In this document: piece by piece, positions 53,595-62,766 of the stretch
Layout: every line of letters begins with the position of its first letter
Position numbering within the stretch: position 1 is the first letter of the stretch
Source: Alistipes sp.
GTDB lineage: Bacteria > Bacteroidota > Bacteroidia > Bacteroidales > Rikenellaceae
Length of the DNA stretch: 64,000 bases
Direction of reading: 5' to 3'
Assembly: GCA_017555105.1 (NCBI GenBank)
Contig: JAFZHB010000005.1
Coordinates: forward strand, 121,210 to 185,209
Made by a program: the position numbers and the translations under genes
Notes under the pieces: model-generated
Seen by the model: only the letters and a program-made list of their open reading frames with translations
Database searches by the model: none
What the model was told of the DNA's origin: nothing

Positions 53595-54932
53595 CTAAAT
53601 CACGCCCTGCTCAACCATTGACTTAGCCACCTTCATAAAGCCGGCAATATTGGCGCCCTTCATGTAGTTGATGTAGCCACCCGCCTCTGTGCCGTACTCA
53701 ATGCAGGCCGTATGGATCGACGACATAATTTGGTGCAACTTTGCATCCACCTCCTCGGCCGTCCAATTCAGTTTCTGCGAGTTCTGGGTCATCTCCAAGC
53801 CCGAGGTAGCCACGCCACCGGCATTGACCGCCTTGCCCGGGCCATAGGGGATCTTCGCTTCGATGAAGGCTTCAATCGCCTCGGGACGGCAACCCATATT
53901 CGACACCTCGGCCACGATCTTCACGCCATTGGCTAAAAGTTGCTTGGCATCCTCACCGCCCAGCTCATTCTGCGTAGCACACGGCATGGCGATATCCACG
54001 GCCACCTCCCACGGTTTATGACCTGCGACGAACTTCGCACCCGGGAACTTCTCGGCATAGGGAGCCACCACATCGTTGTTCGAGGCACGCAACTCCAACA
54101 TATAGGCGATCTTCTCCTCGTTGAGACCCGCCTCGTCGTAGATATAACCATCCGGGCCCGAGATCGTCACGACCTTTGCGCCCAACTCTGTGGCCTTCTT
54201 TGCTGCACCCCAGGCTACATTGCCAAAGCCCGAGATGGCGATACGCTGTCCGGCGATCTCCATACCCTGCTCGGCAAGCATCTGCACCAGGAAGTAGACC
54301 GCACCAAAGCCCGTAGCCTCGGGGCGAATGAGCGAGCCGCCATAGGTCATGCCCTTACCCGTCAGCACACCCGTATTCTCGCGTGCCAGCTTGCGGTACA
54401 TGCCATAGAGGTAGCCGATCTCACGACCGCCTACACCGATATCACCTGCCGGGACATCGGTCTCGGGGCCAATGTGGCGCCACAACTCGATCATAAAGGC
54501 CTGACAGAAGCGCATCACCTCACCGGCCGACTTGCCCTTCGGGTCGAAATCCGAACCACCCTTCGCACCACCCATCGGGAGGGTCGTCAGGGCGTTCTTG
54601 AAGATCTGCTCAAAGCCGAGGAACTTCAAGATCGAGGGGTTCACCGAGGGATGGAAACGCAACCCACCCTTATAGGGGCCGATCGCGTTGTTGAACTGCA
54701 CGCGGTAGCCCGTGTTCACCTGCACTTGACCGCGGTCGTCGACCCAAGTTACCTTGAAGGTGAATTGACGATCGGGCTCAACAATGCGCTCGGCAATCTT
54801 GTTGGCCTCAAATTCGGGATGCTGGTTGTAAGCCTCCTCGACGGTGGTCAGCACTTCGCGCACGGCCTGCAGATATTCAGGCTCATTGGGGTGTTTGCGC
54901 TCTAATTTGAGCATCAATTTTTCGACATTCAT
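53595..54932 (-). CDS. gdhA: NADP-type glutamate dehydrogenase
   Basis: Makes glutamate from 2-oxoglutarate and ammonium. 445 residues, the hexameric small-subunit class. LPMGGAKGGSDFDPKGK carries the catalytic and substrate lysines, GDIGVGGREIGYLYGMYRK the Asp general acid, ISGFGNVAWGAAKKA the dinucleotide fold and ANAGGVATSGLEMTQNS the C-terminal substrate loop. The NADP preference follows the family and is not proven. A TATATTTG box lies on the minus strand at 54980-54987, about 48 bases before the start. Confidence 0.94.
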   Translation of the reverse strand: MNVEKLMLKLERKHPNEPEYLQAVREVLTTVEEAYNQHPEFEANKIAERIVEPDRQFTFKVTWVDDRGQVQVNTGYRVQFNNAIGPYKGGLRFHPSVNPSILKFLGFEQIFKNALTTLPMGGAKGGSDFDPKGKSAGEVMRFCQAFMIELWRHIGPETDVPAGDIGVGGREIGYLYGMYRKLARENTGVLTGKGMTYGGSLIRPEATGFGAVYFLVQMLAEQGMEIAGQRIAISGFGNVAWGAAKKATELGAKVVTISGPDGYIYDEAGLNEEKIAYMLELRASNNDVVAPYAEKFPGAKFVAGHKPWEVAVDIAMPCATQNELGGEDAKQLLANGVKIVAEVSNMGCRPEAIEAFIEAKIPYGPGKAVNAGGVATSGLEMTQNSQKLNWTAEEVDAKLHQIMSSIHTACIEYGTEAGGYINYMKGANIAGFMKVAKSMVEQGVI

Positions 54933-54979
54933 ACTGCTATGATTGTTTTAAGATTCGGTTCCGTAGCGTTTTCCTATCA

Positions 54980-54987
54980 CAAATATA
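54980..54987 (-). promoter_or_regulatory. -7 box for gdhA
   Basis: Minus-strand TATATTTG, about 48 bases upstream of the gdhA ATG. The nearest TTTG is 23 bp further up, not the usual 19. Confidence 0.5.
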
Positions 54988-55038
54988 GCATAATATCTGA
55001 TAGTTCATCGCAAAAACCGAAGGAAAATCGCAAAATCA

Positions 55039-58005
55039 TTAATTTTGTTCCAAAATCACACCCTTATTCGCACGACCGTCGATGGCCACCTCCAGTTCCT
55101 GATCGAAGTGCACCCAGCGTAGGTACTTGCCTTCGTAGTGTGCCGGCAGGCTGTCGAGGTACTCCTGACGGAAGAGACCGTCGCCACGATAGGGGTTGAT
55201 CGTCAGGTAACCCACACCGAGTGAGGTGACATTTTGGAAGAAGTGCGTACCCTGCGAGGGCTCGATCTCAAACTCCTTGATGCCGCACTCCACGATCACG
55301 CGCGCCTCGGAGATGTGCGTCCACTTCACCGGCACGCCGAGGAAGGGATCCGACGAGCCCCAACGACCCGGGCCGACGAGGATGTAGCCGCGTCCCTCAG
55401 CCTGCATGCGGCGATTGAGCTCCAAGAGCTCCTCGGCAATCTGCTCCGTGACGAGCGAGGAGAAGGCTCCGGTCTTGATGTAGACAAGATCGTGCAGGTC
55501 GCTCATGCGGCCAATACCGAGTGCCTGCTCGCCATAGACCAACGCCTCCTCGAGTTTGACCGACTCCCAATCGATCGAGCGGTTGTCCTGGTTGTCGATG
55601 ATCGGGCGGATCTGCAGCAGGTTGAAGATCTTCTCCTGACCGCCGGGCACATCCATATTGACAGCAAACTCCACCTCCACCGGGCAGCGCATCTCCTCGG
55701 CGCCCATACGCAGGAGGTCGGAGACGATCTCTGCAAGCGGGAAGGTGTTGTATTTCAAAATGTTGTTGAAGGTAATCACACGACGACCACGATCGAATGG
55801 GCTATCCGAGATGCGCTCGTTGTCACGATCCCACACCGAGGTCACGAAGCGTGCTTGGCGCAGCGAGGCGATCTCGGTGAGCTTCAAGCGACGCAGATTC
55901 ACCGCATCGTCGATCGACGAGCGGAAAGCCGCCGGGTTCAGATCGAGCGCCAACACCTCATTCTGCGTCTCACGCAGGGCGAGTTCGGGCGTGGAGGTTT
56001 GCAGGATATGTTGCGGCGTGGCGGGCGAGAAGCGCAGCGTGCGGCCACCATCCACTACCAACTTACCCAGACCCATCGCAATGTTGCAGACTCCCTCCTC
56101 GGCACGCTCGTCACCAATCGGGTAGTAGTTGATCGATCGCGCCACACCCGAGAGGGTCGGCATAAAGAGCCCATCTTGCTCCGTGCCGCATACCTCCTGC
56201 AGGATGACAGCCATCTTCTCCTCCGAAATCAGGTTCTGCGAGCTCTGGATATAGGCCCTCGACTCGGCAAAATAGACCGAGGCGTAGACGCTCTTAATAG
56301 CGCGAAGCACGAGGCGCAGGAGCTGATCGGTATTGGGGGTGTAGGGGACCATGTAGGTCGAGTAGATGCCGGCAAAGGGCTGGAAGTGCGAATCCTCGAG
56401 CTTCGAGGAGGAGCGAATGGCCAGCGGCGTGCGCACCGTGCGCAGGTAGGCTTTCAAGGCCTCCTGCAGGCGGTGGGGAATGGTCGAGGCTACGAACTCG
56501 GAGAGGATATCCTCATCCGAAAGTTCCTGCGAGAGGATGTCGGCCAAGCCGTTCTGCTCGATAAACTCGTCGAAGTACTCCGTGGCGATGACCACCGAGC
56601 GCGGAATCAGGATGCGCACTCCGGGGTGTTTGTCGTATTGGGCGTGCTTGATGAGCATCGAGTTCATGAAGGCCAGACCACGCGCCTTACCACCGAGCGA
56701 ACCCTCGCCAATGCGGGCAAAGGCGACCGCATCGGTGTAGGTCTCGGCATCGAACTTCGCCACCACGCCCTGACCGAGCAGCGTGCGGTAGTCGCGGATG
56801 GCATTCACAATCGAGCGACGGTGCTCCTCGGTGTTTGCAAAGTGGCTCTTGTTGCGGCGACGAATGGCGGCTGCCAAGGGGAAGAGACCGCGCGAGAAGA
56901 GCCATTTCGAGAGGTGGTTCTGCGAGGTGTGGTAGTCGAACGCGGCATCGGGGATCGTGGCGATCATCGCCTGCATCTCGGTCAGGTCTTTGGCGCGCCC
57001 CACCTCGATGCCCGTATTGGGGTCTTTGAAGATGAAATCGCCAAAGGCAAACTCCTTCTGGATAAAGTCGCGCAGCTCGAGGAGCAGCGTCTTTGAGTTC
57101 TTGGCGATAAACCCAGCGCCGAGGCTGCAGGCCAGTTGACGGAAGTCGGTCTGCGACGACTGCAGAAGTACGGGCATCAGCGGAATCTGCTCCTTGATGT
57201 GGCGACAGAGCTCGATGCCGGCATCGAGACGCTCCGTCTCGGGCGGATCGTTGCGGTGTATGACGAAGCCCACATCGGAGATTACACCCAGCAGATTGCG
57301 CTTGTAGCGTCCGAAGAGTTCGAGCGCCTCGTCATAGCTCGTGGCCAAGAGCACCTTCGGGCGGGCGCGCTTACGCAGAATTTGCTGCTGCTCGTTGAAG
57401 GCATCGCGTAGAAACTCGGTATTTTGCAGCAGGAGCAGTTTGTAGAGCTCGGGCAGGTAGGTCGAATAGAAGCGGATCGAGTCCTCGACCAATAGAATTG
57501 CCTGCACGCCTCCCTCCAAGATATCCTCCTCAGCATTCATCTTATCCTCGACGAGCTTGATGATGGCGATGATCAGGTCGGCATTGCCGTGCCAGCAGAA
57601 GATATAGTCCAAGCCCGAACGATCCTGCTCCTCGATGCGGCGGTAGATATCCTTCGAGAAGGAGGTGAGCAGCGCCACAGGAATGGCGTAGCGTTCGCGC
57701 ACAATCTTACCAAACGAGAAGACATCCAGATCACCTACATTGTACATCGTCAGGATGAAGTCGAACGAGGGGTCCTCTTCGAGCAATTCGAGCGCCTCAC
57801 GGGTCGAGCTGACGCGCGTCAATGCCGGCGGATTCGAGAGGTTGAGCTCGAGGTATTCACGGTTGATTTGCGACTCGATGTGGCCATCCTCCTCGAGGAT
57901 GTAACCGTCGTAGGAGGAGCAGACGAGCAGGATGCGATGGATGCGATAACGCATAAAACGGTGCTCGTGGCGCTCGGTCGTATGGTTGATAGTCGTAGGG
58001 TTCAT
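55039..58005 (-). CDS. Two receiver-like domains fused to a PPDK-type ATP-grasp domain
   Basis: 988 residues from the ATG at 58005; the frame is open further up but only as shadow of the next gene. Residues 20-150 look like a degenerate receiver. Residues 165-320 look like a true one: Glu174 and Asp175 in LLVEDSIRF, Asp244 in VISDVGF, Ser283 and Lys302 in FIAKNSK. From about 430 comes the nucleotide-binding domain of PEP synthase/pyruvate phosphate dikinase (EGSLGGKARGL, then RSSSKLEDSHFQPFAGIYST). The phosphohistidine and TIM-barrel domains are absent. Such proteins occur in Bacteroidetes; the function is unknown. It is divergent from a GNAT-like gene. Confidence 0.8.
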   Translation of the reverse strand: MNPTTINHTTERHEHRFMRYRIHRILLVCSSYDGYILEEDGHIESQINREYLELNLSNPPALTRVSSTREALELLEEDPSFDFILTMYNVGDLDVFSFGKIVRERYAIPVALLTSFSKDIYRRIEEQDRSGLDYIFCWHGNADLIIAIIKLVEDKMNAEEDILEGGVQAILLVEDSIRFYSTYLPELYKLLLLQNTEFLRDAFNEQQQILRKRARPKVLLATSYDEALELFGRYKRNLLGVISDVGFVIHRNDPPETERLDAGIELCRHIKEQIPLMPVLLQSSQTDFRQLACSLGAGFIAKNSKTLLLELRDFIQKEFAFGDFIFKDPNTGIEVGRAKDLTEMQAMIATIPDAAFDYHTSQNHLSKWLFSRGLFPLAAAIRRRNKSHFANTEEHRRSIVNAIRDYRTLLGQGVVAKFDAETYTDAVAFARIGEGSLGGKARGLAFMNSMLIKHAQYDKHPGVRILIPRSVVIATEYFDEFIEQNGLADILSQELSDEDILSEFVASTIPHRLQEALKAYLRTVRTPLAIRSSSKLEDSHFQPFAGIYSTYMVPYTPNTDQLLRLVLRAIKSVYASVYFAESRAYIQSSQNLISEEKMAVILQEVCGTEQDGLFMPTLSGVARSINYYPIGDERAEEGVCNIAMGLGKLVVDGGRTLRFSPATPQHILQTSTPELALRETQNEVLALDLNPAAFRSSIDDAVNLRRLKLTEIASLRQARFVTSVWDRDNERISDSPFDRGRRVITFNNILKYNTFPLAEIVSDLLRMGAEEMRCPVEVEFAVNMDVPGGQEKIFNLLQIRPIIDNQDNRSIDWESVKLEEALVYGEQALGIGRMSDLHDLVYIKTGAFSSLVTEQIAEELLELNRRMQAEGRGYILVGPGRWGSSDPFLGVPVKWTHISEARVIVECGIKEFEIEPSQGTHFFQNVTSLGVGYLTINPYRGDGLFRQEYLDSLPAHYEGKYLRWVHFDQELEVAIDGRANKGVILEQN

Positions 58006-58029
58006 GGGCAAAAGCAGAATTCCTTTTAA

Positions 58030-58037
58030 CAAAGATA
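58030..58037 (-). promoter_or_regulatory. -7 box for the receiver/ATP-grasp gene
   Basis: Minus-strand TATCTTTG, 25 bases before the ATG at 58005; -33 element not clear. Confidence 0.6.
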
Positions 58038-58123
58038 CGCAAAAATCGGATCTACGATCCCGACCGTGCAAAATTATTTGCATAATCTCGGCACTGCGAC
58101 ACCCGAAATCCCGTTTTCTTTTA

Positions 58124-58131
58124 TAATTTTG
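58124..58131 (+). promoter_or_regulatory. -7 box for the GNAT-like gene
   Basis: TAATTTTG fits the consensus 25 bases before the ATG at 58156. Confidence 0.5.
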
Positions 58132-58155
58132 TATAGTTGAAAATGTGTTACGACG

Positions 58156-59367
58156 ATGAGTAAACCAATCTATACTTTGGAGCAGGTGATCACACCCCGG
58201 CAGGAGCAGTGGTGGATCGACTACCCCAAGGAGCATTATAAGGCCTATCCCCACTGGATTTGTCCGTTGGACAACGATCTGCGGGAGGTCTTCGATCCGA
58301 CACGCAACGAGCTCTTTGCCGATGGCGAGGCGGTGCGTTGGATCGCACGCGACGGAGCGGGGCGCATCGTCGGACGCATCGCCGCCTTCTACAGCCGTTC
58401 GAAGGCCTCCATCGAGGAGCAACCGACGGGCGGTTGCGGCTTCTTCGAGTCGATCGATGAGCAGGAGGTGGCCAATCTGCTCTTCGATGCTGCCCGCGAC
58501 TGGCTCGCGGCGCGCGGTATGGAGGCGATGGATGGCCCGATCAACTTCGGTCAGCGCAGCGATTGGTGGGGCGTGTTGGTCGATGGCTTCGACTATGAGC
58601 CGCTCTACAAGAACCCCTACAACCCGCCCTATTACCAGCGACTCTTTGAGCAGTACGGTTTTCAGAACTATTTCAACCAAAACTCCTACATCTGGACGCT
58701 GGGCGAGTCCGAAGCCTCCGAGCGTCTGAAGAGCCGTGCCGAGCGTCTCTATGCCTTGGGCGAGGGGTATCGTGTCGAGCAGATCGACCTGAAACACCTG
58801 GAGGAGGCTGCCGAGCAGTTCCGCACGGTCTACAACAAGGCGTGGGCGATGTTTACGGGCGTGAAACCGATCGAGCGTGAGGAGGCACAAGCTTTGTTGA
58901 GGCAGATGAAACCGATCATCGACCCGCGCATCATCATCTTCGCCTACAAGCACGACGAGCCGATCGGATTCTTCGTCTCGATCCCCGACCTAAACCGCAT
59001 CATCGGTCGCTTTGGGGGTAAGTTTGGTATTTGGCAGAAGGTGCGCCTGCTGTGGGAGTTGAAGGTGCGCAAGTCGTGTGATCGCATCTTTGGCCTGATC
59101 TTCGGCATCGCACCCGAGGCGCAGGGCAAGGGGGTAGAGTCAGCCATCATGTACAAGTATCAGCAGTTCATGGAGTCGGCGGCGAACCGCTACAAGAGCC
59201 TTGAGATGGCTTGGATTGGAGATTTCAATCCCGTGATGAACCGCATGATCACGACCTATGTGGGGGCTTCGCGCCACAAGATGCATACGACCTACCGCTA
59301 CCTCTTCGACCGCGAGAAGGAGTTCAAGCGCTGTCCGCGTCTGGGTTTGAAACGCAAAGAAAATTAA
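58156..59367 (+). CDS. GNAT-like protein
   Basis: 403 residues. Two halves resemble acetyltransferase folds: the first (about 55-210) with RWIARDGAGRIVGRIAAFYS and FGQRSDWWGVLVDGFDYEP, the second (220-390) with IIIFAYKHDEPIGFFVSIPD and IFGIAPEAQGKGVESAIMYK, where QGKG matches the acetyl-CoA loop. Homologues in Bacteroidetes are annotated only as hypothetical or GNAT-like. The acceptor is unknown. It is 15 bases ahead of gcvT and likely co-transcribed. Confidence 0.7.
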   Translation: MSKPIYTLEQVITPRQEQWWIDYPKEHYKAYPHWICPLDNDLREVFDPTRNELFADGEAVRWIARDGAGRIVGRIAAFYSRSKASIEEQPTGGCGFFESIDEQEVANLLFDAARDWLAARGMEAMDGPINFGQRSDWWGVLVDGFDYEPLYKNPYNPPYYQRLFEQYGFQNYFNQNSYIWTLGESEASERLKSRAERLYALGEGYRVEQIDLKHLEEAAEQFRTVYNKAWAMFTGVKPIEREEAQALLRQMKPIIDPRIIIFAYKHDEPIGFFVSIPDLNRIIGRFGGKFGIWQKVRLLWELKVRKSCDRIFGLIFGIAPEAQGKGVESAIMYKYQQFMESAANRYKSLEMAWIGDFNPVMNRMITTYVGASRHKMHTTYRYLFDREKEFKRCPRLGLKRKEN

Positions 59368-59382
59368 TCAATAACACGCGAT

Positions 59383-60483
59383 ATGAAGACAACTGTTTTT
59401 ACGAAGTATCACATCGCAAACGGCGCCAAGATGGCTGAGTTTGCCGGATACAACATGCCTATCGAGTTTACCGGCATCAACGATGAGCACGCCACGGTAC
59501 GCAACGGTGCAGGTGTGTTCGATGTCAGCCACATGGGCGAGATCTGGGTCAAGGGCCCGAAGGCCGTGGAACTCTTGCAGCGCATCACGACGAACGATGT
59601 GGAGAAGCTCTACGACGGCAAGGTGCAGTACTCCTGCATGCCGAATGGTCGTGGCGGCATTGTCGACGACATCCTAGTCTACCGCTTCGATGCCGAGACC
59701 TACATGCTCTGCGTCAATGCTGCCAACACGGAGAAGGATTGGCAGCACATCTGCGCCGAGGGTGCGAAGTTGGGCATGGAGGCAGGTCACGGCAAGGAGC
59801 TCTACAACGCTTCGGATGAGATCTGCCAGCTGGCTGTACAGGGTCCCCTGGCGATGAAGATCGTACAGAAGATGTGCTCGATTCCGGTGGAGGAGATGGA
59901 GTACTACACCTTCTGCAAAACGGAGGTCGCCGGCTGCAGCGCCATCCTCTCGATCACGGGTTACACGGGCTCGGGTGGCTGCGAGATCTATGTCGCAAAC
60001 GAGGACGGCGAGCGCCTTTGGGAGGCTCTGTGGGCTGCCGGCGAGGAGTTCGGTCTGAAGAACATCGGTCTCGGCGCACGCGATACGCTGCGTCTGGAGA
60101 AGGGCTTCTGCCTCTATGGCAACGATATCGACGACGAGACTTCGCCGCTGGAGGGTGGTCTGGGTTGGATCACGAAGTTTGCCGAGGGCAAGCAGTTTAT
60201 CGATCGCGAGAAGCTCGAGGCCGAGAAGGCTGCGGGCGTGGCGCGTAAGCTTGTCGGCGTGAAGCTGATCGGTCGCGGTGTGCCGCGCCACGGCTATTCG
60301 CTGGCAACGCCCGAGGGTGAGGTGATCGGTTGCGTCACCTCGGGTACGATGTCGCCGACACTGAAGGTCGGCATCGCAATGGGCTATGTAAAGAGTGAGT
60401 ATGCCAAGGTCGGCACGCCGGTAGCGGTGGTGATCCGCGACCGCCTGATCGAGGCAGAGGTTGTTAAAATACCGTTTGTTTAA
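59383..60483 (+). CDS. gcvT: Glycine cleavage system T protein (aminomethyltransferase)
   Basis: Transfers the methylene group from lipoate-bound aminomethyl to tetrahydrofolate. 366 residues. FAGYNMPIEFTGINDEHATV, FDVSHMGEIWVKGPKA and GARDTLRLEKGFCLYGNDID are family blocks, with the catalytic Asp in the last. gcvH and gcvP are not nearby, so the system is scattered in the genome. The stop overlaps the metY start codon by one base. Confidence 0.95.
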   Translation: MKTTVFTKYHIANGAKMAEFAGYNMPIEFTGINDEHATVRNGAGVFDVSHMGEIWVKGPKAVELLQRITTNDVEKLYDGKVQYSCMPNGRGGIVDDILVYRFDAETYMLCVNAANTEKDWQHICAEGAKLGMEAGHGKELYNASDEICQLAVQGPLAMKIVQKMCSIPVEEMEYYTFCKTEVAGCSAILSITGYTGSGGCEIYVANEDGERLWEALWAAGEEFGLKNIGLGARDTLRLEKGFCLYGNDIDDETSPLEGGLGWITKFAEGKQFIDREKLEAEKAAGVARKLVGVKLIGRGVPRHGYSLATPEGEVIGCVTSGTMSPTLKVGIAMGYVKSEYAKVGTPVAVVIRDRLIEAEVVKIPFV

Positions 60484-61766
60484 TGGAACAGAAGAAATAT
60501 CGTTTTGAGACCCGCCAGATTCATGCAGGTCTCGACCCCCAGATTGAGAACGGAGCACGCGGCGTAGGCATCTATCCCACGGCAGCCTACCGCTTCAAAA
60601 GTTGTGACCACGCCGCCAACCTTTTCAACCTGACCGAGGGTGGCAACATCTACACACGCCTGCACAACCCCACGGTGGCAGCCTACGAGGAGCGCATTGC
60701 CGCCCTCTACGGTGCAGTAGGTGCGCTGGCCGTATCGTCGGGTATGTCGGCTGTGCTGCTCACCATCACGGCCTTGGCCAAGCGTGGTGAGAACATCGTG
60801 GCATCCCCCTACCTCTATGGTGGTACCTACAACCAGTTCCGCATCTCGCTGCGCGACCTGGGCATTGAGGTACGCATCGCCGAGTCGGAGTCGCCGGAGG
60901 CCTTCGCGGCGCTCTGCGACGAGCAGACGCGTGCGATCTATGTCGAGAGCATGGGCAATCCGACCTGTGCGGTGCTCGACATGGAGGCGCTGGCCGAGGT
61001 GGCCAAGGCGCACGAAGTCCCCTTCGTGGTGGATAACACCTTCGGCGCGGCCGGTTATCTCTGCAACCCCTTTGAGTGGGGTGCCAATATCGTGGTGGAT
61101 TCGGCCACGAAGTGGATCAACGGACACGGCACGGCGATGGGTGGCGTGATTGTCGATGGTGGCAACTTCAACTGGGGCAACGGTAAGTTCCCCCGCATCG
61201 ACGGCCCTTCGGAGGGTTACCACGGCCTGAATTTGTGGGAGACCTTCGGGGCTTCGGCCTTCATCGTAAAGTGCCGCGTGGATGGCTTGCGCGACTTCGG
61301 ATGCTGTGCCTCGCCCTTCGATGCCTACCTGATGTTGATCGGTCTGGAGACCCTCTCGCTGCGCGTGAAGCAGGAGGTGGAGACCACCCGCAAGCTCGCT
61401 GAGTACTGCCGCCAGCACCCCAAGGTGGCGCGTGTGAGTTTTGTCGGCTTTGAGGATAGCCCCTACTACGAGCTGGCGAAGAAGTACTACCGCTTCGGCT
61501 CGTCGGCCGTCTTCACGGTGGAGCTGAAGGGTACGCTGGAGAGCACCGTGCGCTTTGTGGAGGCACAGCACCTGGCGGCGCACATGACCATGATCGGCGA
61601 CTCGATCACGGTGATCACCCACCCCGCCTCGACGACCCACAAACAGCTCAGCGAGGCTGACTTGAAGGCTGCGGGTGTAACCCCCACGCTGCTGCGTATC
61701 TCGGCCGGCCTGGAGCACGCCGACGACCTGATTGAGGATTTCGAGGAGGCCTTTGCGCTGGTGTAA
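60483..61766 (+). CDS. metY: O-acetylhomoserine aminocarboxypropyltransferase / sulfhydrylase
   Basis: PLP enzyme that makes homocysteine from O-acetylhomoserine and sulfide. 427 residues, Cys/Met metabolism fold. [40 protein letters not shown] and the PLP-lysine region [19 protein letters not shown] are visible. The insert after the lysine ([13 protein letters not shown]) is typical of MetY rather than MetB or MetC. Coupled to gcvT by a stop-start overlap (TAATG). Confidence 0.93.
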   Translation: MEQKKYRFETRQIHAGLDPQIENGARGVGIYPTAAYRFKSCDHAANLFNLTEGGNIYTRLHNPTVAAYEERIAALYGAVGALAVSSGMSAVLLTITALAKRGENIVASPYLYGGTYNQFRISLRDLGIEVRIAESESPEAFAALCDEQTRAIYVESMGNPTCAVLDMEALAEVAKAHEVPFVVDNTFGAAGYLCNPFEWGANIVVDSATKWINGHGTAMGGVIVDGGNFNWGNGKFPRIDGPSEGYHGLNLWETFGASAFIVKCRVDGLRDFGCCASPFDAYLMLIGLETLSLRVKQEVETTRKLAEYCRQHPKVARVSFVGFEDSPYYELAKKYYRFGSSAVFTVELKGTLESTVRFVEAQHLAAHMTMIGDSITVITHPASTTHKQLSEADLKAAGVTPTLLRISAGLEHADDLIEDFEEAFALV

Positions 61767-61780
61767 CCCGATAGATAAGC

Positions 61781-61822
61781 ACAAAAAAAGAACCTGCCCA
61801 TGCGGACAGGTTCTTTTTTTGT
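61781..61822. terminator. Bidirectional terminator after metY
   Basis: A 16-bp stem (61781-61796 with 61807-61822) around a 10-base loop, with A7 and T7 runs within it; serves metY and the convergent coiled-coil gene. Confidence 0.92.
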
Positions 61823-61836
61823 GTGTTGAGGCGGCA

Positions 61837-62766
61837 CTATCGCATCATCACCTCCGACGAGGCGATCATACGGCCCTCCATGTAAATTTCGAGCTGGTAA
61901 GTACCCGGAGCAAAGCCCGTCGAGTTGTAGTAGATACCCACAGCCAGGTCGGTGTTCTGGTAATCTACCTCACGCATCGCCGAGTAGCTGAGCTGTCCGC
62001 CCTCGAATGCGAAGGTCGGCATCGACTCGGTGGTCAGCACATAGCCGTCAGGCGAGGTGATTCGCAGGTAAACCGCCTTGTTGCCCGGTTTAGCCAATTC
62101 GTTGGCCGAGAGGACAAAATCCACACGCAGGCGGTCGGCATTCTTGATGCGCGTCACCTCCTTGTTGCGGTCGCTGAGGGCCACCATGCGCAGGTCGCGG
62201 GCGCGGATCACAGCACCCACCTTCACCTTGTTCTCCAGCTCGGCCGAACGCTCCTCGGCCATATCGGCACGCAGGTTGGCCGACGAGATCTCCTTGCGGT
62301 AGGAGACATTCTCCGTGATGAGCTTCTTGTTGAGCGTATTGAGCGAGTCGATCTGCTTGATGTAGCCCATCATCACCGTACGCAGCGTGCCGAGCTCCTT
62401 CTCATACTGCTTGAGCTTCGTGTAGTTCCAACGGCGCTCGCGCTTGAGCTGCTCGATCATCTCGTTGGCACGCTCGAGGTTGGCTGCGATGCTGTCGTTC
62501 TTGTACTTCAGATCGTCGTATTCAACGATCAGCGCCGTCAGGTCGCTCTGGATCGAGTCGCGATCGGCAGCCAGCAGGGCGTTGTCGTGCATCTGCTGAC
62601 GGTGGATGCTGAAATAGAGCAGCGAGATCGCCACCAGAATCACCGAGAGCAGTCCGATCACGATTTGATAGCCGCGAATAGAGCTGTTGGCCGGTGCTTG
62701 GGGCTCATCGTAGAGCTCATCTACCTCCTCCTCCGAGGGGTCATATCCATAATTTTTCTCTTCCAT
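61837..62766 (-). CDS. Coiled-coil inner-membrane protein of unknown function
   Basis: 309 residues: an acidic cytosolic N-terminus (about 33 residues), one membrane segment (IVIGLLSVILVAISLLYFS), a long predicted coiled coil (about residues 60-185, ENVSYRKEISSANLRADMAE) and a periplasmic beta domain of about 125 residues (LRITSPDGYVLTTESM, YNSTGFAPGTYQLEIYMEGR). No enzyme motif. The topology resembles structural envelope proteins. I do not know the family. Confidence 0.65.
   Translation of the reverse strand: MEEKNYGYDPSEEEVDELYDEPQAPANSSIRGYQIVIGLLSVILVAISLLYFSIHRQQMHDNALLAADRDSIQSDLTALIVEYDDLKYKNDSIAANLERANEMIEQLKRERRWNYTKLKQYEKELGTLRTVMMGYIKQIDSLNTLNKKLITENVSYRKEISSANLRADMAEERSAELENKVKVGAVIRARDLRMVALSDRNKEVTRIKNADRLRVDFVLSANELAKPGNKAVYLRITSPDGYVLTTESMPTFAFEGGQLSYSAMREVDYQNTDLAVGIYYNSTGFAPGTYQLEIYMEGRMIASSEVMMR

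Noticed and set aside
55234-57096. A 620-codon plus-strand frame opposite the receiver/ATP-grasp gene
   Set aside because: It is the antisense shadow of a well-supported gene; the protein is rich in His, Arg, Leu and Gln with no family pattern.
58006-58953. An N-terminal extension of the receiver/ATP-grasp protein by 316 codons
   Set aside because: It runs across the divergent promoter and the GNAT-like gene in antisense; the known-length protein starts at 58005.
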